Assembly (NCBI GenBank): GCA_903827735.1
Contig: CAIKJM010000255.1
Span: 1-5,641 of the forward strand
Reading direction: 5' to 3'
Source of the DNA: an uncultured Rhodanobacter sp.
GTDB taxonomy: Bacteria; Pseudomonadota; Gammaproteobacteria; Xanthomonadales; Rhodanobacteraceae
DNA: 5,641 nt
Positions within the stretch are counted from its first letter, which is position 1. Each line of letters opens with the position of its first letter. Below the pieces are notes generated by a model, which saw only the letters and a program-made list of their open reading frames with translations, had not been told where the DNA came from and did no database searches. Below, one piece after another: positions 1 through 5,641 of the stretch. The position numbers were made by a program, and so were the translations under genes.

Positions 1-1
1 G

Positions 2-1135
2 ATCTGCAAGGTGTTTCCCGTGGCCGGCTCGGCCTATTCGTACGTGCAGCAGGGTTGGCACCCTTACCTCGGGTTCCTCGCGGGCTGGATGATCCTGGCC
101 GACTACCTGCTGGTTCCGGCCCTGCTTTACGCATTCAGCGCTAGTTGGCTAAGCGGCTTGCTGCCCGGCGTACCCACCTGGGTGTGGGTGCTGGCCTTTG
201 TCGCGTTCAATACCAGCGTCAACGTCGTCGGCATCAAGCTTCAGGCGCAGGCGCACTTCGTCCTGTTGGCGCTGGAGCTGATTGCGCTGGCGATCTTTCT
301 GGTCTTTGCCATCCACTTCGTGTTTTTTGCTGGACACGGCGCCGGCGGCTGGTCGCTCGGGCCTTTCTACCAACCAGAACATCTGGACGGCCGTTTCATC
401 GCCACGGCCACCTCGATTGCGGTGCTGAGTTTTCTCGGCTTCGACGCGATCAGCACCCTGGCCGAGGAGACCAACAACCCGCGCAAAACGGTCGGCAACG
501 CCACGGTTTTGGCGCTGCTGTTGCTCGGGCTGATTTTCATTGCGCAGACCTATGTGGCAGCCCTGGCCCATCCCGATTACCGGACGCTCAATGCCGACCT
601 GGGCTTTTTTGATATTGGACGTGAAGTGGGAGGTCCTTGGCTGTACGTGATGCTGATCATCATCAGCGTCATTGCCACCGGTATCGCCAACGCGCTGTCG
701 GCGCAGCTGGCGATTTCAAGGATTCTCTATTCGATGGGCCGTGACCGCGCATTGCCGGGATCGACCTTTCTCGCGCACATACATCCCCGGCTGAAGACGC
801 CGGTCAACGCCACACTGCTGGTCGCCGCCCTGTCGATCGTGCTGGCCTTGGTGATACCGGAGGAAGTCATTCTCAAGCTAGTCAATTTCGGCGCATTGAC
901 CGCCTTCCTGCTGCTCAACCTCACGGTATTTATCTACTTCTATATCAAGCAAAAAAAGTATCGGGCCATTTTCAGCTATCTGGTTTTCCCTGCGCTCGGC
1001 CTGCTTATCGTGGGTTTCGTCTGGTCGGGATTCGATCGCACGACGTTTCTTTTTGGCGGCGTCTGGTTACTGGTCGGCATTGTGCTCGGCGCTTTCAAGT
1101 ACCGAAATTTCAGGTCGTTTGAACCTGCGGCATAA
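2..1135 (+). CDS. APC-superfamily amino acid permease (5' end missing)
   Basis: Inner-membrane transporter of the amino acid/polyamine/organocation superfamily, probably importing or exchanging an amino acid or amine; the substrate cannot be read from sequence. Family hallmarks are visible: FPVAGSAYSYVQQ near the start (TM2-3 region), SFLGFDAISTLAEETNNP in the middle (the TM6 GFD and acidic E-E-T-x-N-P segment), and SRILYSMGRDRALP in the cytoplasmic loop after TM8. About ten hydrophobic segments remain. The open frame continues to the left edge of the window (I-C-K before the GTG at 11). Family members normally have about 60 more residues before the FPVAGS motif, so the GTG at 11 is internal and the gene starts upstream. 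The TAA stop lies 26 bp inside the convergent HD-GYP gene. No intrinsic terminator hairpin was seen after the stop. Family assignment is firm; substrate is unknown. Confidence 0.93.
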   Translation: MCKVFPVAGSAYSYVQQGWHPYLGFLAGWMILADYLLVPALLYAFSASWLSGLLPGVPTWVWVLAFVAFNTSVNVVGIKLQAQAHFVLLALELIALAIFLVFAIHFVFFAGHGAGGWSLGPFYQPEHLDGRFIATATSIAVLSFLGFDAISTLAEETNNPRKTVGNATVLALLLLGLIFIAQTYVAALAHPDYRTLNADLGFFDIGREVGGPWLYVMLIIISVIATGIANALSAQLAISRILYSMGRDRALPGSTFLAHIHPRLKTPVNATLLVAALSIVLALVIPEEVILKLVNFGALTAFLLLNLTVFIYFYIKQKKYRAIFSYLVFPALGLLIVGFVWSGFDRTTFLFGGVWLLVGIVLGAFKYRNFRSFEPAA

Positions 1136-3200
1136 CGACTGCGCTAGCTTTTTCGGTAAACGTAAACTCGTCGGCCATAACGACTTCTTCTCGATCCAAT
1201 CCCGCAGGGCTTTCTTCCTCGTCACGGAAGCGCGCAGCGATCTGCAGGATCTCCGTTTCGATCGCGAAGAAGGCGTCGAGCACGGCCGGATCGAAAGTCG
1301 CCTCATTCAGTTCGCGCATCATCGACTTCGCCCGCTCGTGCGGAAAGGGATCCTTATAGCAACGTCGGCTGATCAAGGCGTCGTAGATGTCGGCGACCGC
1401 CATAATGCGCCCGGACAGCGGAATGTCCTGACCACGCAATCCGTCTGGATAGCCCGTGCCATCCCATTTTTCGTGATGCGTGGCGGCAATTTCTCCGGCG
1501 ATCAGAAGAAAATTATCACCTTCGATATGCTCCGCCATGCTGTGAATGATCTTGCGGCCGAACTCCGCGTGCTGGCGCATGATCTTCAGCTCGTCGGGAG
1601 TCAGCGGACCGGGCTTGAGCAGGATGTGATCCGGCACGCCGACCTTGCCGATATCGTGCAGCGGCGCCGAGAGAAAAAGGAGATCGATGTATTCCTTGTT
1701 CAAGGTCTGCGGGTGCTGACCGGTGCGCTGCAGCCGCTCGGCAATCGCGCGCACGTAATGCTGCGTGCGCTTGATATGCGCCCCGGTCTCCGGATCACGG
1801 GTTTCGGCCACGGCAGCCATCGACTCGATGGCGATCTGACGCGCGTTATCCAGCTGTCGCCGCCAGCGTTTTGCGTGGCGCTGGTTGATGGCGAAACGAA
1901 CGACGAAAGACAGCACCAGCAGCACACCAAGAAGCAATATTGGCGCACTCGTCGGAAGGAAAAGCCCGGTGCGCACAAAAACCCCGGCAACCATCGCCAA
2001 CATAGCAGCGATACACAACACACAAAGCGTGGCCAGCATCGCCAGACCGCGGCCGGCAACGAACAGAGCGGCAAAAACGAGAGCCAGCAGCAGGCAGAGA
2101 AGCAAGGCAGCCTTGCCGCCCCAAGCCGGCATGCGCGCCGACTGATCGTCCAGAATGCTTTGCGCCATCACCGACTGGATTTTCAATCCGGAAAAATCCC
2201 GATCCACGGCCGTGGGGTGCACGTCGTGCAGACCGACAGCGGACGAACCGACGAAGACGATCTTGCCGCGCAGATCTTCGGGCGGAACACGACCGCCAAG
2301 GACATCAAGCGCAGAAAGACCAGCGTAGCGTTGCGACGGCCCATGGAATCGCAGCAATGCGTCGCCGCGCCGGTCCACCGGAATGCGATGCGAACCGATC
2401 TGAATAGCCAGCCCGTCGCCATCCGATTCCACGTGTCCCGAGGCCACGCCCAGCGACCGCATGGTGGCCGCCAGCGCCAGGCTGGGCTGAACGACGCCGT
2501 TGTATTCGATCAGCAAGGGCAGCCGTCGCAATACGCCGTCCTCATCCGGACGACTATTGACGAAGCCACTGGTACGCGTTTGCGAGGTGATCGCATCGAT
2601 GTTTTGCAAGACTCCCGTCGCCCGATCGAGCGACAGCAGATCGAGCCGACCGACGAAGCCAACCCCAGGGCGCAGCGGACCATCGCCACGACTTGCATGG
2701 TCGAAATAGAAATAGCGCGCGCCGACGACCTCGTCGCGTGCCATCACCTGACCGAGGTAGCCGTCGTTGTCCAGCAGGCCCGCGGGCACGCCGTTAAAGG
2801 AAACATCGATACCGAAGTCGTGCTTGAAGGTTTGCCGGATGTCCGCCAGCGAGGTGCGGTCGGCTTCGGAAAACACGATGTCCATGGCAATCGCTGAAGG
2901 ATGCTCGGCGGCAATGCGTTCAATCAGCTGTGCGACGCGATAGCGCGGCCAAGGCCACTGCCCCAGGGCAGACAGGCTGACCTCATCGATGTCCACGACC
3001 ACGGTGCCTGTCGCAGGCGCCCCCGAAGCGGTATGCACCAGCAAGCGGTCCAGCACGAACCGATCCAGGCCGGCGACCGGCGTGAGGTTGAACAGTCCAG
3101 TCACGCCGACGGCCAGCGCAATCGACAGCGCGCCCAGCAGCACGAAAATGCCCGAACGACGGGACAATCGGACGTCTGAAGTTATTGACTTCATCACCAA
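1110..3200 (-). CDS. CHASE2-domain sensor with HD-GYP c-di-GMP phosphodiesterase output
   Basis: Inner-membrane signalling protein of about 694-696 residues that should hydrolyse cyclic di-GMP. Seen in order: an N-terminal membrane anchor (about 16-38); a periplasmic CHASE2 domain (about 45-355) with IDEVSLSALGQWPWPR, the NSRPDEDGVLRRLPL segment and LRGKIVFVGSSAVGLHD; three closely spaced membrane helices (about 363-382, 385-407, 417-437); then a cytoplasmic HD-GYP domain (about 455-650). The catalytic set looks complete: E471 and H475 in ETGAH, H515-D516 and K519 in HDIGK, H544, H575-H576, DGTGYP at 580-585, and D604 in ADIYDA. Having E471 as well as the HD ligands matches the trinuclear-metal HD-GYP enzymes. 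Residues after about 655 form an acidic tail without a recognised domain. TTG at 3200, GTG at 3197 and ATG at 3194 are adjacent in-frame start options with no clear ribosome site; ATG at 3194 is the conventional choice. It is the last gene of the operon, 6-12 bp after the OmpA gene. Confidence 0.94.
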   Translation of the reverse strand: MVMKSITSDVRLSRRSGIFVLLGALSIALAVGVTGLFNLTPVAGLDRFVLDRLLVHTASGAPATGTVVVDIDEVSLSALGQWPWPRYRVAQLIERIAAEHPSAIAMDIVFSEADRTSLADIRQTFKHDFGIDVSFNGVPAGLLDNDGYLGQVMARDEVVGARYFYFDHASRGDGPLRPGVGFVGRLDLLSLDRATGVLQNIDAITSQTRTSGFVNSRPDEDGVLRRLPLLIEYNGVVQPSLALAATMRSLGVASGHVESDGDGLAIQIGSHRIPVDRRGDALLRFHGPSQRYAGLSALDVLGGRVPPEDLRGKIVFVGSSAVGLHDVHPTAVDRDFSGLKIQSVMAQSILDDQSARMPAWGGKAALLLCLLLALVFAALFVAGRGLAMLATLCVLCIAAMLAMVAGVFVRTGLFLPTSAPILLLGVLLVLSFVVRFAINQRHAKRWRRQLDNARQIAIESMAAVAETRDPETGAHIKRTQHYVRAIAERLQRTGQHPQTLNKEYIDLLFLSAPLHDIGKVGVPDHILLKPGPLTPDELKIMRQHAEFGRKIIHSMAEHIEGDNFLLIAGEIAATHHEKWDGTGYPDGLRGQDIPLSGRIMAVADIYDALISRRCYKDPFPHERAKSMMRELNEATFDPAVLDAFFAIETEILQIAARFRDEEESPAGLDREEVVMADEFTFTEKASAVVMPQVQTT

Positions 3201-3206
3201 ACCACG

Positions 3207-3821
3207 TCAGAGCACCACGATTTCAGCCCGTCGGTTTCGCGGTTCGCGAACGCCGGGCGCGGTCGGCACCAGCGGCGCCTTGTCGCCGAAGTAGCGCACG
3301 TCCATCGGCAGTTTGGGGTCGATCTGCTTCAACAGGTGAGCTACGGCCTGGGCACGTTGTGCTGACAGCGCCATGTTGTGGGCTTCGGTACCCGATGAGT
3401 CGGCGTAACCGTAAACGGTGACCTCGGTCGGACTGCGATCGCGCACAGACTGCAACACCTCCGGCAGCTGTTGCTTGGATTCCGGCGTCAGCTCCATGCT
3501 GTCGAACAGAAAGTTCAGCGTGAAACTCCGCGGCGGGGTCGGCTGCGCATCAAGCAACGCGCGATGGTCCTTTTCGAACGCCTGGCGATCGTTTGCCCGC
3601 GGCGCGCCGGGTGCGGTCGACTGCTCCACCGCCACCGTGTTGAAGGCCTGATCGATGCGCTGCTGGCCCTGCGCATCGGAGACCGTCACGGCGCCGACGT
3701 GACCGCTCTGGTCCGGTAGCAGGGTGACCTTAGTCGCGCTGGATGCGCAGCCAGACATCGCGCCCGCCGCTGCTAATACGCCCAGCATCAAAAGCCGAGC
3801 ACTCATGCGTTGAATCACCAT
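3207..3821 (-). CDS. OmpA-family peptidoglycan-binding lipoprotein
   Basis: Predicted envelope lipoprotein of 204 residues that would tether to peptidoglycan. The N-terminus has a signal peptide ending in a lipobox-like AMSGC, with Cys25 as the lipidation site. A linker of about 70 residues has no recognised domain. The C-terminal OmpA-like domain covers about 99-204: TLNFLFDSMELTP opens it, YGYADSSGTEAHNMALSAQRA carries the conserved Asp141 and Arg156, the pair that contacts diaminopimelate in this family, and NRRAEI closes it. No beta-barrel precedes it, so this is a Pal-like or YiaD-like stand-alone anchor rather than true OmpA. The ATG at 3821 lies 3 bp after the FecR stop codon, which suggests translational coupling; an in-frame ATG at 3806 (Met6) is an alternative and would leave a shorter signal peptide. 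It sits between a periplasmic FecR protein and a CHASE2 sensor, consistent with a role in the same envelope complex (inference). Confidence 0.92.
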   Translation of the reverse strand: MVIQRMSARLLMLGVLAAAGAMSGCASSATKVTLLPDQSGHVGAVTVSDAQGQQRIDQAFNTVAVEQSTAPGAPRANDRQAFEKDHRALLDAQPTPPRSFTLNFLFDSMELTPESKQQLPEVLQSVRDRSPTEVTVYGYADSSGTEAHNMALSAQRAQAVAHLLKQIDPKLPMDVRYFGDKAPLVPTAPGVREPRNRRAEIVVL

Positions 3822-3824
3822 GGC

Positions 3825-4334
3825 TCAGTTCACTTCGATCAGAAAGCGGGTACCGCGAACGCCGACAGTGGCCTTGGGCGTTTCGACCGATACTGACTGT
3901 GGGGACAATTTGCCGATCTTGCCGGACTCGTAGATCGCCGAGCCCTTGCTCAGGTAAAGCGAGAAAGCGAACTTATCGTCCTTCGGCGTAAACACGTAGT
4001 TGCGCACGAGAATGTCGGCGCCCGACCCCAAGGTCAGCAGCGTGCCATCGCGAAACACGATGGCGGCCGAGGCACCCGGTGCCGAGACGAGGCGATCGGA
4101 AACTTGCAGGGTGCTGCCGCTGGTCGCGTCAAACGTTTGCTGCCCGCGAGTTACCTTAACCACGCCGGTCACGCTTTTGACCAGCGCGGCATGATCCGCG
4201 AGCTCGTCTTCGATCACCGGATCGGTAGCCATCGGCGCTGCAGCCGCCTTCTTTTTGACATGACCCGTGGCGTGCGCTGGCATCGCCAGGCCAACGATCC
4301 ACGCAACGCCCAGCAGGCACAAATAGCGTTTCAT
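3825..4334 (-). CDS. Secreted FecR-domain protein
   Basis: Predicted periplasmic protein of 169 residues. The N-terminus MKRYLCLLGVAWIVGLAMPAHA is a typical Sec signal peptide with a likely cut after AHA at about residue 22. A Lys/Ala-rich linker follows, then a FecR domain from about 55 to the C-terminus. Recognisable elements are VTGVVKVTRG, the STLQVSDRLVS segment, AIVFRDGTLLTLG and the closing ETPKATVGVRGTRF. Classical FecR proteins pair this periplasmic domain with a membrane helix and a cytoplasmic anti-sigma segment; both are absent, and no sigma factor or TonB receptor gene lies nearby. The frame stays open upstream to 4412, but ATG 4334 is preferred because it begins the signal peptide and has a good ribosome site (AAGGGAG, 6 bases upstream). 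It is the first gene of the operon with the OmpA lipoprotein and the CHASE2/HD-GYP protein. Its role is unknown; ligand or partner binding in the periplasm is plausible. Confidence 0.9.
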   Translation of the reverse strand: MKRYLCLLGVAWIVGLAMPAHATGHVKKKAAAAPMATDPVIEDELADHAALVKSVTGVVKVTRGQQTFDATSGSTLQVSDRLVSAPGASAAIVFRDGTLLTLGSGADILVRNYVFTPKDDKFAFSLYLSKGSAIYESGKIGKLSPQSVSVETPKATVGVRGTRFLIEVN

Positions 4335-4340
4335 TGAATG

Positions 4341-4347
4341 CTCCCTT
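4341..4347 (-). promoter_or_regulatory. Ribosome binding site of the FecR-domain gene
   Basis: Read on the minus strand this is AAGGGAG, ending 6 bases before the ATG at 4334. It is the only clear Shine-Dalgarno sequence in the operon and fixes the start of the first gene over the longer open frame reaching 4412. The two downstream genes lack comparable sites and start within a few bases of the preceding stop codon, as expected for translational coupling. Confidence 0.8.
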
Positions 4348-4716
4348 CGGCCCGGCCACCATGGCCAGCGCTCCGTCGCGTCGCTAGACGACGCCAAAAC
4401 TACGTACTGCAACGTGCGGTCGTACCTAGAACCTTTTTTCCAGCTAGGCCAATCGGTTCTCCAACCTTGCGCAGCCCCATCTACCCTTTAACCGGAACCG
4501 CAGCGTTCACATTCAAGCTGCCCTATCCGCGTCAGTCACTGCCGCTGCGCGTCGTCACAACGACTTTCTTGCCGCGTCCCGAAACGTAGCAAGCCAATCA
4601 TGATCATCGCCCGCACGCCGTATTGCCTCACTTCTCTCGGATTAGCCGACATCGCCAAGCCCACGGGCAGAACGTTTGCCTATTCGGCAATGCACGAGCG
4701 ATGCCAAGCTGCAAGA

Positions 4717-4734
4717 ACCTGCATTAAGGCAGGT
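4717..4734 (+). repeat. Small inverted repeat in the mtfA leader
   Basis: ACCTGC at 4717-4722 and GCAGGT at 4729-4734 are perfect reverse complements around a six-base loop, ATTAAG. In RNA this makes a 6-bp stem with four G-C pairs. It precedes the larger nested hairpin at 4751-4804. It has no downstream U-run, so it is not an intrinsic terminator. It could be part of a folded leader or a protein-binding site, or be chance. Confidence 0.5.
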
Positions 4735-4750
4735 GCGGGGGCGAGTCGAG

Positions 4751-4804
4751 AAGCAAAACCGCCATCCAGGGAAGAAGGATCAAAGGGATGGGACAGTTTT
4801 GCTT
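4751..4804 (+). promoter_or_regulatory. Long nested hairpin upstream of mtfA, possible structured leader
   Basis: AAGCAAAAC at 4751-4759 is perfectly complementary to GTTTTGCTT at 4796-4804 (9 bp). Inside it, after a small internal loop, CCATCC at 4762-4767 pairs with GGATGG at 4786-4791 (6 bp), leaving an 18-base purine-rich loop at 4768-4785. Such a two-tier stem is unlikely by chance in a short noncoding stretch. The loop contains an AAGGA ribosome-site-like sequence, and the 3' arm of the inner stem includes an ATG at 4788. It lies about 60 bases before the mtfA start. Function is unknown; control of mtfA translation or mRNA stability is inference. It does not match a riboswitch class I know. 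Confidence 0.5.
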
Positions 4805-4820
4805 GAGAAAGCGCTCATCG

Positions 4821-4838
4821 GCCCTAATCCTTCAGGGC
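4821..4838 (+). repeat. Small inverted repeat just upstream of mtfA
   Basis: GCCCT at 4821-4825 pairs with AGGGC at 4834-4838 around an eight-base loop, giving a 5-bp G-C-rich stem, with one further possible G-U pair outside. It ends 26 bases before the mtfA ATG. Taken alone it is weak; it is listed because it follows the nested hairpin and would be in the same leader. There is no U-run, so it is not a terminator. Confidence 0.35.
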
Positions 4839-4864
4839 TCCACGACCTCATCCAGCATGCGCCC

Positions 4865-5620
4865 ATGTTCAACAAATTCAGAAACTGGCGCATTCGACGC
4901 ATCGTCGCTCGGCATCCCATCGCCGAACCGCTCTGGCAGCAGGCGCTCGAGCGCTGCGCGCCGACGCGGCGGCTAGGCGCTTCCGATCAGGCGGCGCTGC
5001 GCGTGCTGGCCACGCTGTTCCTGGTACGCAAGTCGGTCGAGCCAGTAAAGGATCTGCCGCTGGATGACGCCGATCTGGTCCTGCTCGCGGCAAATGCCTG
5101 CTTGCCCATTCTGAAGCTGGGCATCGACTGGTACGACGGCTGGGGCAGCATCATCGTGTATCCGGACGCCTTCATTCCCCGCCGGCCGAAGGTCGACGCC
5201 GCCGGCGTGGTTCATCAGAGCGACACCATGCTGGCCGGTGAAGCCTGGGGGCGAGGCCCGGTGATCCTGTCGTGGTCCGAGGTGCTGCACGGCGGCAAGC
5301 GCCCCGGCCACAACGTGATCGTCCACGAGATGGCGCACAAGCTCGACATGCTCAATGGCGACGCCAACGGCTTTCCGCCGTTGCATAAGGGCATGGATCA
5401 TCACATATGGTCGCGTGTCTTCCTGAGCGCCTGGAATCATCTGAAGGACGAGCATCACCACGGCATACATCTGCCGATCGATCCGTATGCGCTGGAAAGC
5501 CCCGCTGAGTTTTTCGCCGTCGCCAGCGAACAGTTTTTCGAAGCGCCGGCAAGCCTGCACGAGCATCTGCCGGACGTCTATCGGCAGCTTGAGCTGTTTT
5601 ACAAACAGCATCCGCTGTAA
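4865..5620 (+). CDS. mtfA: MtfA-family zinc-dependent peptidase
   Basis: Predicted cytosolic zinc metallopeptidase of 251 residues, close to the 265 of E. coli MtfA. In E. coli, MtfA binds the glucose repressor Mlc and so affects ptsG expression; it has aminopeptidase activity (established knowledge). Seen here: the basic start FRNWRIRRI, the conserved LPILKLGIDWYDGW, the SIIVYPDAF strand, WGRGPVILSW, the zinc site HEMAHKLDMLNGD (H154, E155, H158) and DPYALESPAEFFAV, which supplies the third ligand Glu215 and a conserved Tyr208. The C-terminus LFYKQHPL matches the E. coli FYQQDPL region, so the protein is complete. The frame is open back to 4676, but those 63 extra residues look non-coding and homology begins at about Met 4865, so that start was chosen. 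It has no obvious ribosome site. No Mlc or PTS gene is in the window, so the partner here is unknown. Confidence 0.93.
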   Translation: MFNKFRNWRIRRIVARHPIAEPLWQQALERCAPTRRLGASDQAALRVLATLFLVRKSVEPVKDLPLDDADLVLLAANACLPILKLGIDWYDGWGSIIVYPDAFIPRRPKVDAAGVVHQSDTMLAGEAWGRGPVILSWSEVLHGGKRPGHNVIVHEMAHKLDMLNGDANGFPPLHKGMDHHIWSRVFLSAWNHLKDEHHHGIHLPIDPYALESPAEFFAVASEQFFEAPASLHEHLPDVYRQLELFYKQHPL

Positions 5621-5641
5621 ACACCGGGCCCGAAAAAATAA

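Larger units (their letters stand above)
4335..4864. other. Divergent intergenic region, about 530 bp
   Basis: This stretch separates the minus-strand FecR operon from the plus-strand mtfA-like gene and must hold the promoters of both. I found no convincing sigma-70 -35/-10 pair on either strand. The open frames inside it (4338-4589 and 4600-4806, plus strand) have no recognisable domains, and I judge them non-coding. The half next to the FecR operon shows nothing clear beyond the ribosome site. The half next to mtfA holds several inverted repeats (4676-4690, 4717-4734, 4751-4804, 4821-4838) and an 8-bp palindrome ATGATCAT at 4600-4607. No tRNA or known RNA family was recognised. Confidence 0.6.

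Noticed and set aside
11..13. GTG as the permease start codon
   Set aside because: The frame is open to the window edge and the family needs about 60 more N-terminal residues, including the first membrane segment, so the gene is cut off by the window.
1053..2897. 614-codon open frame on the plus strand opposite the HD-GYP gene
   Set aside because: Its translation is rich in His, Arg and Gln with no recognisable domain, it starts inside the permease gene, and it lies wholly over an intact CHASE2/HD-GYP gene. Long open antisense frames are common in GC-rich DNA.
4335..4412. Longer N-terminus for the FecR-domain protein, starting at 4412
   Set aside because: It would bury the signal peptide behind 26 charged and tryptophan-rich residues, while ATG 4334 has a well-placed AAGGGAG ribosome site.
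4551..4560. CRP/Clp-type binding site upstream of the FecR operon
   Set aside because: Only one half-site (TGTGA on the minus strand) is present; the expected second half six bases away is missing.
4751..4830. Class I c-di-GMP riboswitch (GEMM-I)
   Set aside because: The CCATCC...GGATGGGAC part superficially resembles its P1b hairpin, and the neighbouring operon concerns c-di-GMP, but the conserved GCAAAGCC that should follow GGGAC is replaced by AGTTTTGCTT and the second helix is not recognisable.
4676..4864. 63-residue N-terminal extension of MtfA
   Set aside because: The extension has no resemblance to the family, lies over the hairpin cluster, and gives a protein much longer than known MtfA.
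4973..5611. 212-codon open frame on the minus strand opposite mtfA
   Set aside because: It has no recognisable domain and mirrors a complete MtfA coding region, so it is an antisense shadow.
5625..5638. Terminator after mtfA (CGGGCCCG followed by an A-run)
   Set aside because: The palindrome has no loop and the run is A rather than T on the transcribed-sense strand; for the minus strand the T-run would lie before the palindrome. The window ends here, so the true terminator may be further on.

Overview
This is a GC-rich (roughly 60% by eye) bacterial window from a Gram-negative organism. The evidence for that is an OmpA-type lipoprotein, a periplasmic FecR-domain protein and an MtfA-type peptidase. 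The overall style suggests a gamma- or betaproteobacterium, perhaps a xanthomonad relative, but this is an impression rather than something the sequence proves. No RNA genes, insertion sequences, phage genes or CRISPR arrays were seen.

Layout. Positions 2-1135 (+) hold the C-terminal five-sixths or so of an APC-superfamily amino acid permease; its 5' end lies outside the window. A compact three-gene operon on the minus strand fills 4334-1110 and reads, in transcription order: a secreted FecR-domain protein (4334-3825), an OmpA-family lipoprotein (3821-3207) and a CHASE2 / three-TM / HD-GYP protein (about 3200-1110). The gaps between its genes are only a few bases. The last gene runs 26 bp into the 3' end of the convergent permease gene. 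A noncoding stretch of about 530 bp (4335-4864) separates this operon from a divergent mtfA-like gene for a zinc peptidase (4865-5620, +). Its mtfA-proximal part contains several inverted repeats that could fold as a structured mRNA leader.

How the genes may work together. The three-gene operon looks like an envelope-sensing module with a cyclic-di-GMP output. The FecR protein and the peptidoglycan-binding-type OmpA lipoprotein would act in the periplasm, beside the periplasmic CHASE2 sensor of the third protein. That protein's cytoplasmic HD-GYP domain keeps all the expected metal-binding and signature residues, so it should degrade c-di-GMP. The domain identities are well supported. The idea that the three proteins signal together is inference from gene order, tight spacing and shared compartment. 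The permease and the MtfA peptidase are probably unrelated neighbours.
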